Assembly: GCA_948851665.1 (NCBI GenBank)
Contig: CAQOWG010000001.1
Coordinates: 62,000 to 125,999 of the forward strand
Source of the DNA: an uncultured Candidatus Saccharibacteria bacterium
GTDB taxonomy: Bacteria; Patescibacteriota; Saccharimonadia; Saccharimonadales; Saccharimonadaceae
Direction of reading: 5' to 3'
DNA length: 64,000 nucleotides
Both the position numbers and the translations under genes were made by a program. Positions 40,817 to 49,305 of the stretch are shown here, one piece after another. The notes below the pieces were generated by a model. It had not been told where the DNA came from, ran no database searches, and was given only the letters and a program-made list of their open reading frames with translations. How positions within the stretch are numbered: the first letter of the stretch is position 1; each line of letters starts with the position of its first letter.

Positions 40817-41743
40817 ATGAAGTTATATGTCTATGGCCAAGAAAAAGATTTGAGCGACGAGCAGAAGGCGCGACTTGAGAAAACTTTCGGGGGAGGGGCG
40901 ACTTATTTAGATAAGGCGGATTTTACGTTGCCGATTCAGGATCCGGAACCGAAAGTGATTGCGGCGGATCCGGACATTACGGGTTGGAATATCTCGAACG
41001 AGATTATTGAGAGAATCCCGAATCTAAAGGCGATTTGCTTGCAGACGACCGGCTACGAATGGGTGGATGGTGATTTTTGTCGGGAAAGGGGAATTGTGGT
41101 GACGAATGTGCCGCATTATGCATCGGTGTCGGTGGCGGAGAAATGTGTTTTTATGGCGTTGGCACTGGCGAAACGTTTCCCGCTTTATCTCCAGGAAGGC
41201 GGAATGAGCTATGCGTCGGAATTTATTGGTGATGAGATGTGGGGTAAGCCGACGGATATTATTGGATTTGGGGCGATTGGGCATGCTCTGGCGCAGCGAT
41301 TGGATGGGTTGGTGGGGCGCAAGGAAATTTGCTATTACTCGCACAATCAGAATGACCCGGGATATCATTATTTGCCGTATGAAGAAATGCTGGGGAAGTC
41401 GGAGTTTATGTTCGTGACGATTGCGAAGAATCCGGAGAGTTTGGCGTTGTTTGATGACGCTCGTCTCGCGAAGTTTAATAAGAATATGAAGGTTGTGGTG
41501 GTGTCGAATGGATTTGAGGAAGTGACCGAGCGGCTGGTGGCGAAATGTGAGGCGGGGGAGCTGGGTGGGGTGGCGTTTGAGAGTGATGACCCAGAGGTTT
41601 TGAGAAAGCGGTGGAAGAGTAATATATTTGTGACGCCGCATAATGCGCATTGTTCGCACGAAGCTCTTTCACGGATGTTTGAGATTTGGGTGGACTCGAT
41701 GTGTGGTGTGGCGACTGGTGAAGTGGTGAATCGGGTGAATTAG
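40817..41743 (+). CDS. D-2-hydroxyacid dehydrogenase family protein
   Basis: A 308-residue protein of the NAD-dependent 2-hydroxyacid dehydrogenase family. The dinucleotide motif IIGFGAIGHALAQRL is near residue 150, and FVTPHNAHCSHEA carries the catalytic His region near 275. The segment that normally holds the catalytic Arg (N-x-ARG) reads VSNGFEEV here, so the Arg seems missing and the classic activity is doubtful. The HAD gene follows after one base, forming an operon. Leaderless start. Confidence 0.82.
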   Translation: MKLYVYGQEKDLSDEQKARLEKTFGGGATYLDKADFTLPIQDPEPKVIAADPDITGWNISNEIIERIPNLKAICLQTTGYEWVDGDFCRERGIVVTNVPHYASVSVAEKCVFMALALAKRFPLYLQEGGMSYASEFIGDEMWGKPTDIIGFGAIGHALAQRLDGLVGRKEICYYSHNQNDPGYHYLPYEEMLGKSEFMFVTIAKNPESLALFDDARLAKFNKNMKVVVVSNGFEEVTERLVAKCEAGELGGVAFESDDPEVLRKRWKSNIFVTPHNAHCSHEALSRMFEIWVDSMCGVATGEVVNRVN

Positions 41744-41744
41744 G

Positions 41745-42497
41745 ATGATAGTTTTCAGTGATTTTGACAATACGTTACATCCGCATGCGGATGAGGCGGG
41801 ATTTCGGCGGAATTTGGAGAAAATCCGGGAGTTTCGGGGGAAGGGGAACTTGTTTTGCATTGCGACGGGACGGAGTCAGGCGAGTTTAGGACGAACTTGG
41901 CCGGACTATGAGGATTATTTGGATTATGGGATTTTTGATAACGGAGCGGTTTGTTGGGACCAGCGAGGTGAGTTGGTGTTTCAAGAGGCGATATCGGTGA
42001 GAATTGCCAGGGAAATCGTGCAGAGAATAACGGACAAGTTCGGTGATGAGGTGCAGTTGGTTTTTTATCATGATGCGAAGGAATGGCAGGAGCTGGATCA
42101 GGATGTGACAAAGGTGCGGTGCTGGACGAAGGATGTGGTGGTGTCGCAGGCGGTATGCGATGCGGTGAAGGTTGAATATGATGGCGAAGTGCAAAGTTTT
42201 GTGGCGCGGACAGCGGTGATGTCGAGTTTGGGCTGGATTGAGTATCCGGAGGAATATGTTTCGTTTGTGGATATGATGTCGGTGAGAGCGGGGAAGTATA
42301 ATGCGGTGCGGCGGCTTTTGGAAAAGTATCCGGGTGAACGGGCGGTGACGATAGGGGATGATACGAATGATCTGGAAATGATTCGGGGGTTTGATGGGTA
42401 TGTAATGCAGGATTCTGCGCCGGAAGTGTTGGAGATAGTGAAGCCGGGGCATGTGGTGGGGAGCGTGGGGGAAGTGTTGGAACGAGAAACAGAGTAA
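41745..42497 (+). CDS. Cof-type HAD phosphatase
   Basis: A 250-residue HAD IIB protein. Motif I FSDFDNTLHP at residues 4-13, motif II CIATGRS near 38, the Lys in AGKYNAVRRLL, and motif IV TIGDDTNDLEMI near 206. Such phosphatases act on sugar phosphates or similar metabolites. One base separates it from the dehydrogenase, so the two probably work together. Cassette G follows 18 bases after the stop. Confidence 0.87.
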   Translation: MIVFSDFDNTLHPHADEAGFRRNLEKIREFRGKGNLFCIATGRSQASLGRTWPDYEDYLDYGIFDNGAVCWDQRGELVFQEAISVRIAREIVQRITDKFGDEVQLVFYHDAKEWQELDQDVTKVRCWTKDVVVSQAVCDAVKVEYDGEVQSFVARTAVMSSLGWIEYPEEYVSFVDMMSVRAGKYNAVRRLLEKYPGERAVTIGDDTNDLEMIRGFDGYVMQDSAPEVLEIVKPGHVVGSVGEVLERETE

Positions 42498-42515
42498 GGT
42501 AGTGTAGCAGCGAAG

Positions 42516-42770
42516 CACTCCAACTATAATCGTATTATTACCCCTAAGGCTAATCAGCTTGCTAACTTCCCCCTTAACTTCCTGCGTACCGGGCACTACT
42601 ATTACGCCGACGGTAAGGTCTACAATCGCACGGCGGATGGCCTCTGGTGGTCCGCTACTCGTAGCTCTGCGACGTATGCTCTCAACCTGGGCACGGCTAC
42701 CACGGCTGTCCGCTCGCAGGCCAGCAACTATCGCGGCTACGGCTTTGCGGTGCGCTGTGCCATATTGTAA
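42516..42770 (+). repeat. Variable-region cassette G (divergent)
   Basis: Plus strand. Same fold but a different subfamily: SNYNRIITPKANQLANFPLNFLRTG, then DGLWWSATRSSATYALNL and RGYGFAVRC, stop TAA 42768. DNA identity to the others is much lower, showing that at least two source genes feed the cassettes. No start codon. Confidence 0.82.
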
Positions 42771-42815
42771 AACCAACAACATTGTCAAAGTTACAAACAA
42801 AATGCCTAATTTTCC

Positions 42816-42843
42816 TTGTAGTTTTTCCAAGATCTGCTATATA
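42816..42843 (+). promoter_or_regulatory. Promoter of the TTGTA-16-TGC-TATAT type
   Basis: TTGTAG, spacer TTTTTCCAAGATCTGC, TATATA, followed by a leader with hairpin GCCCC..GCGGGGC. Confidence 0.7.
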
Positions 42844-42918
42844 GTAAGCCCCAGGATGGCGGGGCCGTATGGGCGCCACTTTCGGTATCAACTAACAAAG
42901 GGGAAAGGAGGTCAGGTT

Positions 42919-42993
42919 ATGTCGATTTATTTCGACTTTACTTTATGGCAGAGACGCTTTGAAGTAAAAATTTCTCTAGCCAAAAAAGGCTAG
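42919..42993 (+). CDS. Tiny protein (24 aa), unknown
   Basis: 24 codons (MSIYFDFTLWQRRFEVKISL...), amphipathic and basic, behind the very strong site GGGGAAAGGAGG. Its end lies in a terminator hairpin (CTAGCCAAAAAAGGCTAG). The promoter type and layout match the 37-codon gene at 29501-29614. It could be a leader peptide, a toxin or an attenuator. Confidence 0.45.
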   Translation: MSIYFDFTLWQRRFEVKISLAKKG

Positions 42994-43181
42994 AGAAGCA
43001 AACCTGTCTATATTCTATCACCTGCACCAATCGTGGTCAATAGCCATGTGCGGATTTATGTGAGTGAGGCGGTATAGACCCATTCCCGCCATCCAACCAG
43101 TTTCTGATGTCTCCTAGATTTGGCGGTGTCCTGTGTGCGGTAGGGTTTGGATGATATAATAGGGGTATAGAAGGAGATGAT

Positions 43182-43841
43182 ATGAAAATTATTTTGGCGT
43201 CGAGTGGGTTGGGGTTGGCTAACGAGGAGATTATTGGTGCTTTGGAAGAGATGGTGGGGGAGCCACGTGAGGAAATCAATGTAGCGGTTATTAATGAAGC
43301 GATTAAGGGCGAGCAAGGTGATATGCGTTGGTTCGCGGAGGAATTGCAACGGATAACTGAGGTGATTGGTGGAAATATCGAGTTTATTGATTTGCAGGCG
43401 CATGATTTGGATTACGTTGAACGGCGGATTGATGTGGCTGATATGATTTTTTGTTTTGGTGGGAATACAGACTACTTGGCAAATATTTTTACCAAGACTG
43501 GATTTAACAAGCTACTACCAAAGATTTTAGCAGAGAAGGTTTGGGTGGGGAGTTCGGCGGGGTCTTGCGTGTTGTGCCATAAGGAATCGGAAGAGATTCA
43601 AAAAACGGTGTTTAGAGAGAAACGTGAAGCGGAGCATTATATGGACATTGTGCCGATTATTTTCTTACCACATTTGCATGGATTTTTTAAATTTGATCAG
43701 GAGGAGGTTTTGCGCGCTTCCGAACTGACAGATTTGCCGGTTTATGCGGTTTCGGATGATTGTGCATTGAAGGTGGTAGATGGTGAGGTGGCTGCGGTGC
43801 TGGGGACGGATTATATTGTGGCAAAAGGTGGGGAGCAGTAG
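43182..43841 (+). CDS. Peptidase E-like (S51) serine peptidase
   Basis: A 219-residue protein of the class I glutamine amidotransferase-like fold. The nucleophile Ser lies in VGSSAGSCVL (about residue 125), and CFGGNTDYL and FLPHLHGFF are typical of peptidase E, which cleaves Asp-X dipeptides. A ribosome site AAGGAG and a TATAAT about 20 bases upstream precede the ATG. The length is normal. It probably recovers amino acids from dipeptides. Confidence 0.85.
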   Translation: MKIILASSGLGLANEEIIGALEEMVGEPREEINVAVINEAIKGEQGDMRWFAEELQRITEVIGGNIEFIDLQAHDLDYVERRIDVADMIFCFGGNTDYLANIFTKTGFNKLLPKILAEKVWVGSSAGSCVLCHKESEEIQKTVFREKREAEHYMDIVPIIFLPHLHGFFKFDQEEVLRASELTDLPVYAVSDDCALKVVDGEVAAVLGTDYIVAKGGEQ

Positions 43842-43844
43842 CTG

Positions 43845-43873
43845 ATAAAAAAGGCGAAGTTGCCGACTTCGCC
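43845..43873 (-). terminator. Terminator between converging genes
   Basis: GGCGAAGTCGGCAACTTCGCC followed by TTTTTT on the minus strand. Confidence 0.8.
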
Positions 43874-43880
43874 TCTGGGA

Positions 43881-44606
43881 TTAAGATCTGATTAGATTTT
43901 CCAGATAGGTTGCTAATTTGCTGTTTTGGGTGAAATCGGGGTCTGTTGCCAGGTCTACTCCACTTGTGTCAACCTGTGGCCAGTTTGGGTCAGTATTATC
44001 GTGTTGGATTAGGATGGCTGTGCCACCGTGCTTCTTGATATAATCCATCACAATAACGTCAGTTGGACCATCGCCGATGTATACAATTCCCGAAAAATCA
44101 TCAGAAGTGCCATTCACGCTTTTGGCAATTTCTCGCAATGCTGCTGGCTTGTCTGAGTCGGTCATTACGTGTTTGATACCGTTGACTGTGCCGGTTTCGT
44201 CATAAGATAAAGTTGAGGCATGAATTTCTTCGAAGTATGGTGCGATTTCGAGATGTTCTAAATACGCTTTGGAACCAGAGCTGAGAAGATAATTTTTGAT
44301 GTCTTGTTGTTTTAGTCGTACCAACAGTTCTTTGACGCCGGGATTATAGGCTCGCTCGTTGGCGCCTATGCAGATGTTGTCGTCTGTGAGTGCGAAGCCG
44401 GCGTCTTTGACGATTTTAAGGATTGCTCGAATCATGGCTTCGTATTTGTTGACGTTTTCTTGCTGTGCAATTTCTTTGGTCAGTTCAAGAAATTGTTGGC
44501 TGTTCACCGCGTCTTCGCCGAGGCCACTCATCTCTAGCACTTTGAAGATTGGCATTGGGTTGGGCGTTAATGTTCCATCAAAATCATAAACTACTGCTTT
44601 TAACAT
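43881..44606 (-). CDS. HAD hydrolase (phosphoserine phosphatase-like)
   Basis: A 241-residue HAD protein. Motif I VVYDFDGTLTPN at about residues 5-15, motif II YLLSSGSKAYL near 108, and motif IV IVYIGDGPTDVIVM near 180. A helical cap between motifs I and II fits the PSP-like group. Substrate unknown. Strong ribosome site AAGGAGG. Codon use is more AT-rich than in neighbours. Confidence 0.83.
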   Translation of the reverse strand: MLKAVVYDFDGTLTPNPMPIFKVLEMSGLGEDAVNSQQFLELTKEIAQQENVNKYEAMIRAILKIVKDAGFALTDDNICIGANERAYNPGVKELLVRLKQQDIKNYLLSSGSKAYLEHLEIAPYFEEIHASTLSYDETGTVNGIKHVMTDSDKPAALREIAKSVNGTSDDFSGIVYIGDGPTDVIVMDYIKKHGGTAILIQHDNTDPNWPQVDTSGVDLATDPDFTQNSKLATYLENLIRS

Positions 44607-44737
44607 AAAACCTCCTTGTCGTGAATACTCTTCTATTTCTAAAAATTCTCGCTAATTTAGGGATTAGGCGTTGTTATAACTATAATACATAGTTTAAATT
44701 TATGCAACTGGTGGATGGGGTGATGGTGTTATTTTAG

Positions 44738-44960
44738 CACCCCCAACTACAACCGTATTAATGAATGGCCTCTCCAGTTCCTGCGTACTGGCTACTACAC
44801 TCGTTCCTACGGCTATCTTGACGGTCGTACGATGATTGGCGATTGGTGGTCCTCTGTGGCTGGCTCAGCTACTTACGGGCGCCATCTGTCCACATGGATT
44901 GGTAATGTCGACACCCAGCGCAATAATATCCGTGGATACGGCTTTGCTCTGCGCGGAGTA
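44738..44960 (+). repeat. Variable-region cassette H
   Basis: Plus strand. It starts CACCCCCAACTACAACCG and encodes PNYNRINEWPLQFLRTG, GDWWSSVAGSATYGRHL and RGYGFALRG. Variable codons CAT, TCC, AAT, GAC, CGC, AAT and AAT. No start codon. It ends in GCGCGGAGTAG, as do A, D and K. The broken gene at 44993 follows. Confidence 0.87.
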
Positions 44961-44992
44961 GTTGTTGATTGTTGTGATATGCTATAGGGTAT

Positions 44993-45457
44993 ATGGAGAC
45001 AGATTTTATTGTGGTGGGGCGGACGCGAAATATTCCAAAAATTTTTGAGGTGTGCGAGGCGCTTGATGTAATGGGTAAGACATATTATTGCTTTGCGAAG
45101 AATGAGGAATAGAATGAGGAATCGCATAAAAATGCAGGGTTAAATTTACATAGTCATCCGGACGAGTTGGCCGGTGAATATGAAAGTCATGACCTTGAGT
45201 CGGAGACAATTCGAACAATTTTCGAGGACGATTTGGATGAATTGAAGTCGGCGGAGAAATTGATTATGGTGCTACCAGCGGGAAAGAGCTCACATATTGA
45301 GGCGGGGATAGCTTATGGGCTTGGAAAAGAGTGCTATGCAGTTGGTGAGTGCGAAAAGACAGATTCGCTATACTTGATTTTCAGGAAGATCTTTAGAGAC
45401 ACTGAAGAGATGAAGGACTATTTTAGTACTGGTTTAGCTTCGGAAGCCGATGAATGA
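44993..45457 (+). pseudogene. Nucleoside 2-deoxyribosyltransferase-like gene with in-frame TAG
   Basis: One frame runs from ATG 44993 (METDFIVVGRTRNIPKIF) to the stop near 45457, broken only by TAG at 45110-45112. After it, the frame continues SHKNAGLNLHSHPDELAGEYE and MVLPAGKSSHIEAGIAYGLGK; the latter is the nucleoside 2-deoxyribosyltransferase-like motif (P-x-G-x-S-x-H-x-E). The stop lies at the joint of a 12-base tandem repeat (AATGAGGAATAG / AATGAGGAATCG). Either a recent nonsense mutation or a read-through product of 154 residues. Confidence 0.75.
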
Positions 45458-45631
45458 GATGAAGAGGGTGGTGGCGCCGGCGCCGCAGGCGAGCCAGGTG
45501 ATTTCTTCGGCGCTAAACTGTAAGATGGCGCAGATGATGGCGAGACCAATCCACAAAATGAATAGGCAAGCGGCCGTCCAGGGGTAGCGGATGTGTAATA
45601 ACAGGCTTTTCATGAAACTGTTTTTCTTCAT
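45434..45631 (-). CDS. Small two-helix membrane protein
   Basis: 65 residues with two membrane helices (about 18-37 and 43-62) and a basic N-terminus. It overlaps the UbiB-like gene by ATGA (4 bases), so it is translationally coupled as the last gene of a three-gene operon. Its 3' end overlaps the end of the opposite broken gene. No family recognised. Confidence 0.65.
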   Translation of the reverse strand: MKKNSFMKSLLLHIRYPWTAACLFILWIGLAIICAILQFSAEEITWLACGAGATTLFISFIGFRS

Positions 45632-47088
45632 GCAAAAATCTCCTCTTGAACTAGATTAAATAAGTATTCGTCATTGTCGGCAATGGACGAGATGGTTTTG
45701 ACCATAAGTTCATAACTTTCGGTTAGACTGAAGTGGGTGGTTTTGATGGAGTCGCGGGGGACGCCAGTGATGCGAGCATTGGATAGGGCGTATTCCATGG
45801 AACGCTTCATAATGCCAGAAAAACCATGTTCGCCTTCACGATTATCAAGAATGGTGACGGCGCCGAGGAAGGCTTGCATGGCTTTTAGGAGTTCGAAATT
45901 GATGGTTTCGACATTGACGTCGAGGACGCGGGTGCTGACAACTTGCATGAAGACGTCCATGAGGTGGCCGTCTTTGAAGGAACTGGTGTAACTTTGATTG
46001 CCGAGCATTTCGTGGTCGAGTTTACGGGTGACTGCATCGGTGAGGATTTCAAGGAGGTTGTTTTGTTCGAAATTGCATTGTTGCATGGCTAGAGAAATAT
46101 CGGGGCAGAAGCAGGTAACAGTAGTGGCAAGAAGGCGTTTGAAGCTGGCGTTTTCGCTCTCGCAGAGGATGTCGTTGTAGCTTTCGACCCAGTTATAGTA
46201 GGCTTCGTGGCTGGTAGGCTTTTCGGCGATGATGCCAAAATCAATAAGACCGATGCGGTTGTCACTGAGGAGGATAATGTTGCCGGGGTGGGGGTCACCG
46301 TAAGTGTAGTCGGCGCACATGGCGGTATAGAGGGCTTCGCCGCCAGCTACAACGATTTGTTCCCAGATGTCGGAGCCGGTTAGTTCTCTGGCAATGTCGG
46401 CGATAGATTTGCCGTAAGTGGGCATGCTCATGACATCGGCGAGTGCGGGGCCTTTGATGAAATCTTGGATGATGACGTTTCCAGAAGAAAGATTTTCGTA
46501 GACTTTGGGAATAACGACATGGGGGTGGTTGGCATAGAGGGTCATGAAATATTTTTGGTTTTCTATCTCGCGTTTGTAGTCGGTTTCTTGGATGAGCATT
46601 TTGGCATAGGCATCGTAGGCGTCGTTATAATTGACGAGATATTTGGGTAGGAATTTGGAGAAGAGCCAGCATAATTTGCGTAGAGATTTGAGGTCGGACT
46701 TGAGGTTCTTTTGGATGGAGGGACGGAGGATTTTGATGGCGACGTCTTCGCCGGTGGTGAGACGACCGCGATAGACCATGGCGAAGCTACCGGCGGCGAT
46801 GGCTTCTTTTGAAATTTCTGCGAAATCGGTTAGACGGATGTATTTTTCGAGGTCGATTGGTTCGCGTGGAGCCTGGGCAAAAATCTCCATTTCTTTGGGG
46901 CCACCCCAGCCAGCGAGGAATTTACTGGAGCCACCGAGGACTTGGAGGAATTTGATGTAAACTCCGCCCCATGTTCGGAAACTTTCGAAGATGGCGCGAC
47001 GATATTCACAATCTTTGCGCGGGACTTTGGAAAAATGAATTTGAATGAAGCGGAGGATAAGTCGGGTGTAGTTTTTGGCGTTTCTCAT
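45628..47088 (-). CDS. UbiB/ABC1-family atypical kinase
   Basis: A 486-residue protein of the ABC1/UbiB/AarF family. The Ala-rich loop IAAGSFAMVYRG replaces a Gly-rich loop, the catalytic Lys is in VAIKILRPS, the metal motifs are YGDPHPGNIIL and LIDFGII, and an upstream KFLQVLGG segment resembles the KxGQ motif, here altered. These kinase-like ATPases act in quinone or lipid handling at membranes. A TM-protein gene on each side forms an operon with it, supporting a membrane role. Confidence 0.87.
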   Translation of the reverse strand: MRNAKNYTRLILRFIQIHFSKVPRKDCEYRRAIFESFRTWGGVYIKFLQVLGGSSKFLAGWGGPKEMEIFAQAPREPIDLEKYIRLTDFAEISKEAIAAGSFAMVYRGRLTTGEDVAIKILRPSIQKNLKSDLKSLRKLCWLFSKFLPKYLVNYNDAYDAYAKMLIQETDYKREIENQKYFMTLYANHPHVVIPKVYENLSSGNVIIQDFIKGPALADVMSMPTYGKSIADIARELTGSDIWEQIVVAGGEALYTAMCADYTYGDPHPGNIILLSDNRIGLIDFGIIAEKPTSHEAYYNWVESYNDILCESENASFKRLLATTVTCFCPDISLAMQQCNFEQNNLLEILTDAVTRKLDHEMLGNQSYTSSFKDGHLMDVFMQVVSTRVLDVNVETINFELLKAMQAFLGAVTILDNREGEHGFSGIMKRSMEYALSNARITGVPRDSIKTTHFSLTESYELMVKTISSIADNDEYLFNLVQEEIFA

Positions 47089-47095
47089 TTTTGGG

Positions 47096-47251
47096 TCATT
47101 TCTTTTTGCCGAAGCCGATTAAGAATAGAATGATGGTCATGACCATAGCGAAAATTGGCAGAAAAATGCCGGTGCTGGAGTTGCAAACTGCTAGCAAAAT
47201 TACACCTGCCCATACTGAGAAGATTGCGATGACTACGAACATGTATTTCAT
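47096..47251 (-). CDS. Small two-helix membrane protein
   Basis: 51 residues (MKYMFVVIAIFSVWAGVILL... ends GFGKKK) with two membrane helices, 7 bases before the UbiB-like gene. A TATAAT lies about 14 bases before the ATG. It is the first gene of the operon. It is too short for most automatic gene callers. No family recognised. Confidence 0.6.
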   Translation of the reverse strand: MKYMFVVIAIFSVWAGVILLAVCNSSTGIFLPIFAMVMTIILFLIGFGKKK

Positions 47252-47308
47252 GGTGAATTGGTATTATTATAACATATAAATTGGATCTTGAGATACTTTG
47301 GGCGCCAG

Positions 47309-47570
47309 CACCCCCAACTACAATCATATTAACGAATGGCCTCTCCAGTTCCTGCGTACTGGCTTCTACTACCGTTCCTACGGCTCACTCAACGTACGTA
47401 CGACGGGTGGCTACTGGTGGGCCAGTACGGCTGGCTCAGCTACCTACGGGCGCAACCTGTATACGTGGATCGGCTACGTCAACGCCCAGTATAACGATTG
47501 GCGTGGCTACGGCTTTGCTCTGCGCTGCGGGGCAACTTGTAACGGCGTTACTAGTTGGGGTTGTGTGTAA
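47309..47570 (+). repeat. Variable-region cassette I with terminal palindrome
   Basis: Plus strand. It starts CACCCCCAACTACAATCA after GCCAG and encodes PNYNHINEWPLQFLRTG, GYWWASTAGSATYGRNL and RGYGFALRCG, then ATCNGVTSWGCV and stop. The 23-base palindrome AACTTGTAACGGCGTTACTAGTT lies inside the last codons. This and J show what the natural C-terminus of the source protein looks like. Confidence 0.9.
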
Positions 47571-47615
47571 CAGGGGTGCGATGTATAATAGTGGCAGGTA
47601 ATTAAGTGAGGTGGC

Positions 47616-48596
47616 ATGGAAAAAGAAATAATGATTTATGAGACTGGGGGGAAACAGGTGCAATTCAATTTGAATCCGGGCGAGGAAACGATTTGGGCGA
47701 CACGGATGCAGATGGCTGAGTTGTTTAACGTGACACCACAGAATATCACGATGCACCTGAAAGCGATTTATAACGAAGGTGAACTTGATAGGGTGACAAC
47801 TAGTAAGGAATCCTTACTAGTTGCCGATGAAGGTGGGCGTGAGGTGAGGCGTAAGGTGAAGACATATAATTTGGATGCGATTATTTCGGTGGGGTATCGG
47901 GTGAATTCGCGCAAGGCGACGGATTTGCGGATTTGGGCGACGAAGGTACTAAAGAAGTACATCGTGGGGGGTGTGGCAGTGAATGAGAGACGGTTGAAGG
48001 AACTGTCACAGACGGAACTAAAGGAAGTGGCGGGGACTTTGGCGGTGGTGAAGCGGTTGATGGCTCAGAACGAATTGACGGGGGCGGAAGCGAACGGAGT
48101 GCTGGAAGTGATTTCTCAGTATGCGCTGACTTTTAGGACATTGAGGGAATATGATGACGGATTTGTGAAGATTCCAGTGGCGCCGAAGGCGACGCGAGTG
48201 TTGGAAGCGGGCGAATGTATGACGATGATTGATGAGTTGAGGGAAAAGATTCACGGAGGGGAGATGTTTGGTAAGCCACGAGGTGATGCTTTTGAGGGGG
48301 CGCTGAGGGCGATTTATCAGAGTTTTGACGGGGAAGACGTGTACGCGACGGTGGCGGAGAAAGCGGCGAATTTGTTATATTTTATTATCAAGGATCATCC
48401 GTTTTTTGATGGGAATAAGCGGATTGCTGTGTTTTTATTTATGATGTTTTTGGCGTTGAATGCGTATGGGCTGACTTCAACTGGGGAACAGAAGATTTCT
48501 GATCGGGCGCTCATTGCGATTGCTCTAATGATTGCGGAGAGTGATCCGCGAGAGAAAGGGCTGATGACGGCGGTGGTATGCAAGGTTTTGGAATAG
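47616..48596 (+). CDS. RhuM-Fic fusion protein
   Basis: A 326-residue protein. The N-terminal part (TIWATRMQMAELFNVTPQNITMHLKAIYNEGEL, then VGYRVNSRKATDLRIWATKVLKKYIV) is the RhuM/virulence-protein domain. The C-terminal part carries the Fic motif HPFFDGNKRIA near residue 260. Fic enzymes attach AMP or another group to proteins; the motif is complete, so activity is likely. No inhibitory-helix motif is obvious next to it. Promoter TATAAT about 30 bases upstream and a GAGGTGG site. Confidence 0.88.
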   Translation: MEKEIMIYETGGKQVQFNLNPGEETIWATRMQMAELFNVTPQNITMHLKAIYNEGELDRVTTSKESLLVADEGGREVRRKVKTYNLDAIISVGYRVNSRKATDLRIWATKVLKKYIVGGVAVNERRLKELSQTELKEVAGTLAVVKRLMAQNELTGAEANGVLEVISQYALTFRTLREYDDGFVKIPVAPKATRVLEAGECMTMIDELREKIHGGEMFGKPRGDAFEGALRAIYQSFDGEDVYATVAEKAANLLYFIIKDHPFFDGNKRIAVFLFMMFLALNAYGLTSTGEQKISDRALIAIALMIAESDPREKGLMTAVVCKVLE

Positions 48597-49184
48597 TTAT
48601 AGATTATTGGTATTGGCGATTTCGAGGGCGGTGGTGACGGAACTATAAAACATCGAGAGCATGTAGTCGGCGGTTTGCTCTTTGGTGAATTTGAAATTGT
48701 TTTCGAGGTAGCCGATGATGTGGATGGTCATTAGCTCGGTGTGGGAATAGACGACGTATTTTTTGAAGTCGCCGGATACACGGAGGTGGTTTTTCTCGGT
48801 GACGTGGTTGATGGTATCAATGATGATGCCCTGAAAATTGTTTTTGAGAAACTTGCGGAGTTCGGTTTTGCCGAGAGATTGGTAGGCGCAGGTGCAGAAG
48901 GCTTTGTTCTGGTCGAGATAGTCCATGATGAGATAAATGGTCTTTTTGAGGTTGCGACTGGGGTTGGCTTGATTGATAATATGAGTGGTGTCGTCTTCGA
49001 AGGTGTATTTGAGTAAATCGAAAATGTTATTGAAGTGATAGTAGAAGCTGTTGCGGTTAAGGTGGGCGTCGCCAACGAGCATATTGATGGAGATTTTGTG
49101 AAAATCGTGTGCCTGCATTAGTTTTTTGAGGGAGGCGGAGAGTTTCTTTTTGGTGCTTAATGATTGTTCTTGATGTGTAGCCAT
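48597..49184 (-). CDS. TetR-family transcriptional regulator
   Basis: A 195-residue protein. The helix-turn-helix (KISINMLVGDAHLNRNSFYYHFNNIFDLL, about residues 31-59) is the TetR signature. The C-terminal ligand domain is helical. It diverges from the MMPL-type exporter gene with a symmetric operator between them, so it probably represses that gene until a toxic ligand binds. Its 3' end abuts the RhuM-Fic gene. Confidence 0.88.
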   Translation of the reverse strand: MATHQEQSLSTKKKLSASLKKLMQAHDFHKISINMLVGDAHLNRNSFYYHFNNIFDLLKYTFEDDTTHIINQANPSRNLKKTIYLIMDYLDQNKAFCTCAYQSLGKTELRKFLKNNFQGIIIDTINHVTEKNHLRVSGDFKKYVVYSHTELMTIHIIGYLENNFKFTKEQTADYMLSMFYSSVTTALEIANTNNL

Positions 49185-49224
49185 AGTTATTTAGATAATT
49201 GTATAGCATTTTGGTGAAATTTGT

Positions 49225-49248
49225 TAGACAAATGTACAAAAATGTCTA
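49225..49248. promoter_or_regulatory. Likely TetR-type operator
   Basis: TAGACAAATGTACAAAAATGTCTA: TAGACA/TGTCTA ends in a 24-base near-palindrome between the divergent regulator and exporter genes. Confidence 0.65.
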
Positions 49249-49305
49249 TTGTAGAAAAATGAGCGGTGACTATAATTAGAAATATGTTTAAAAAGGAAAG
49301 TGTAA

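Noticed and set aside
41886..42830. Minus-strand open frame of 314 codons spanning the Cof-type HAD gene and cassette G
   Set aside because: Composition is a His/Arg/Pro-rich shadow of the opposite strand; no start signal.
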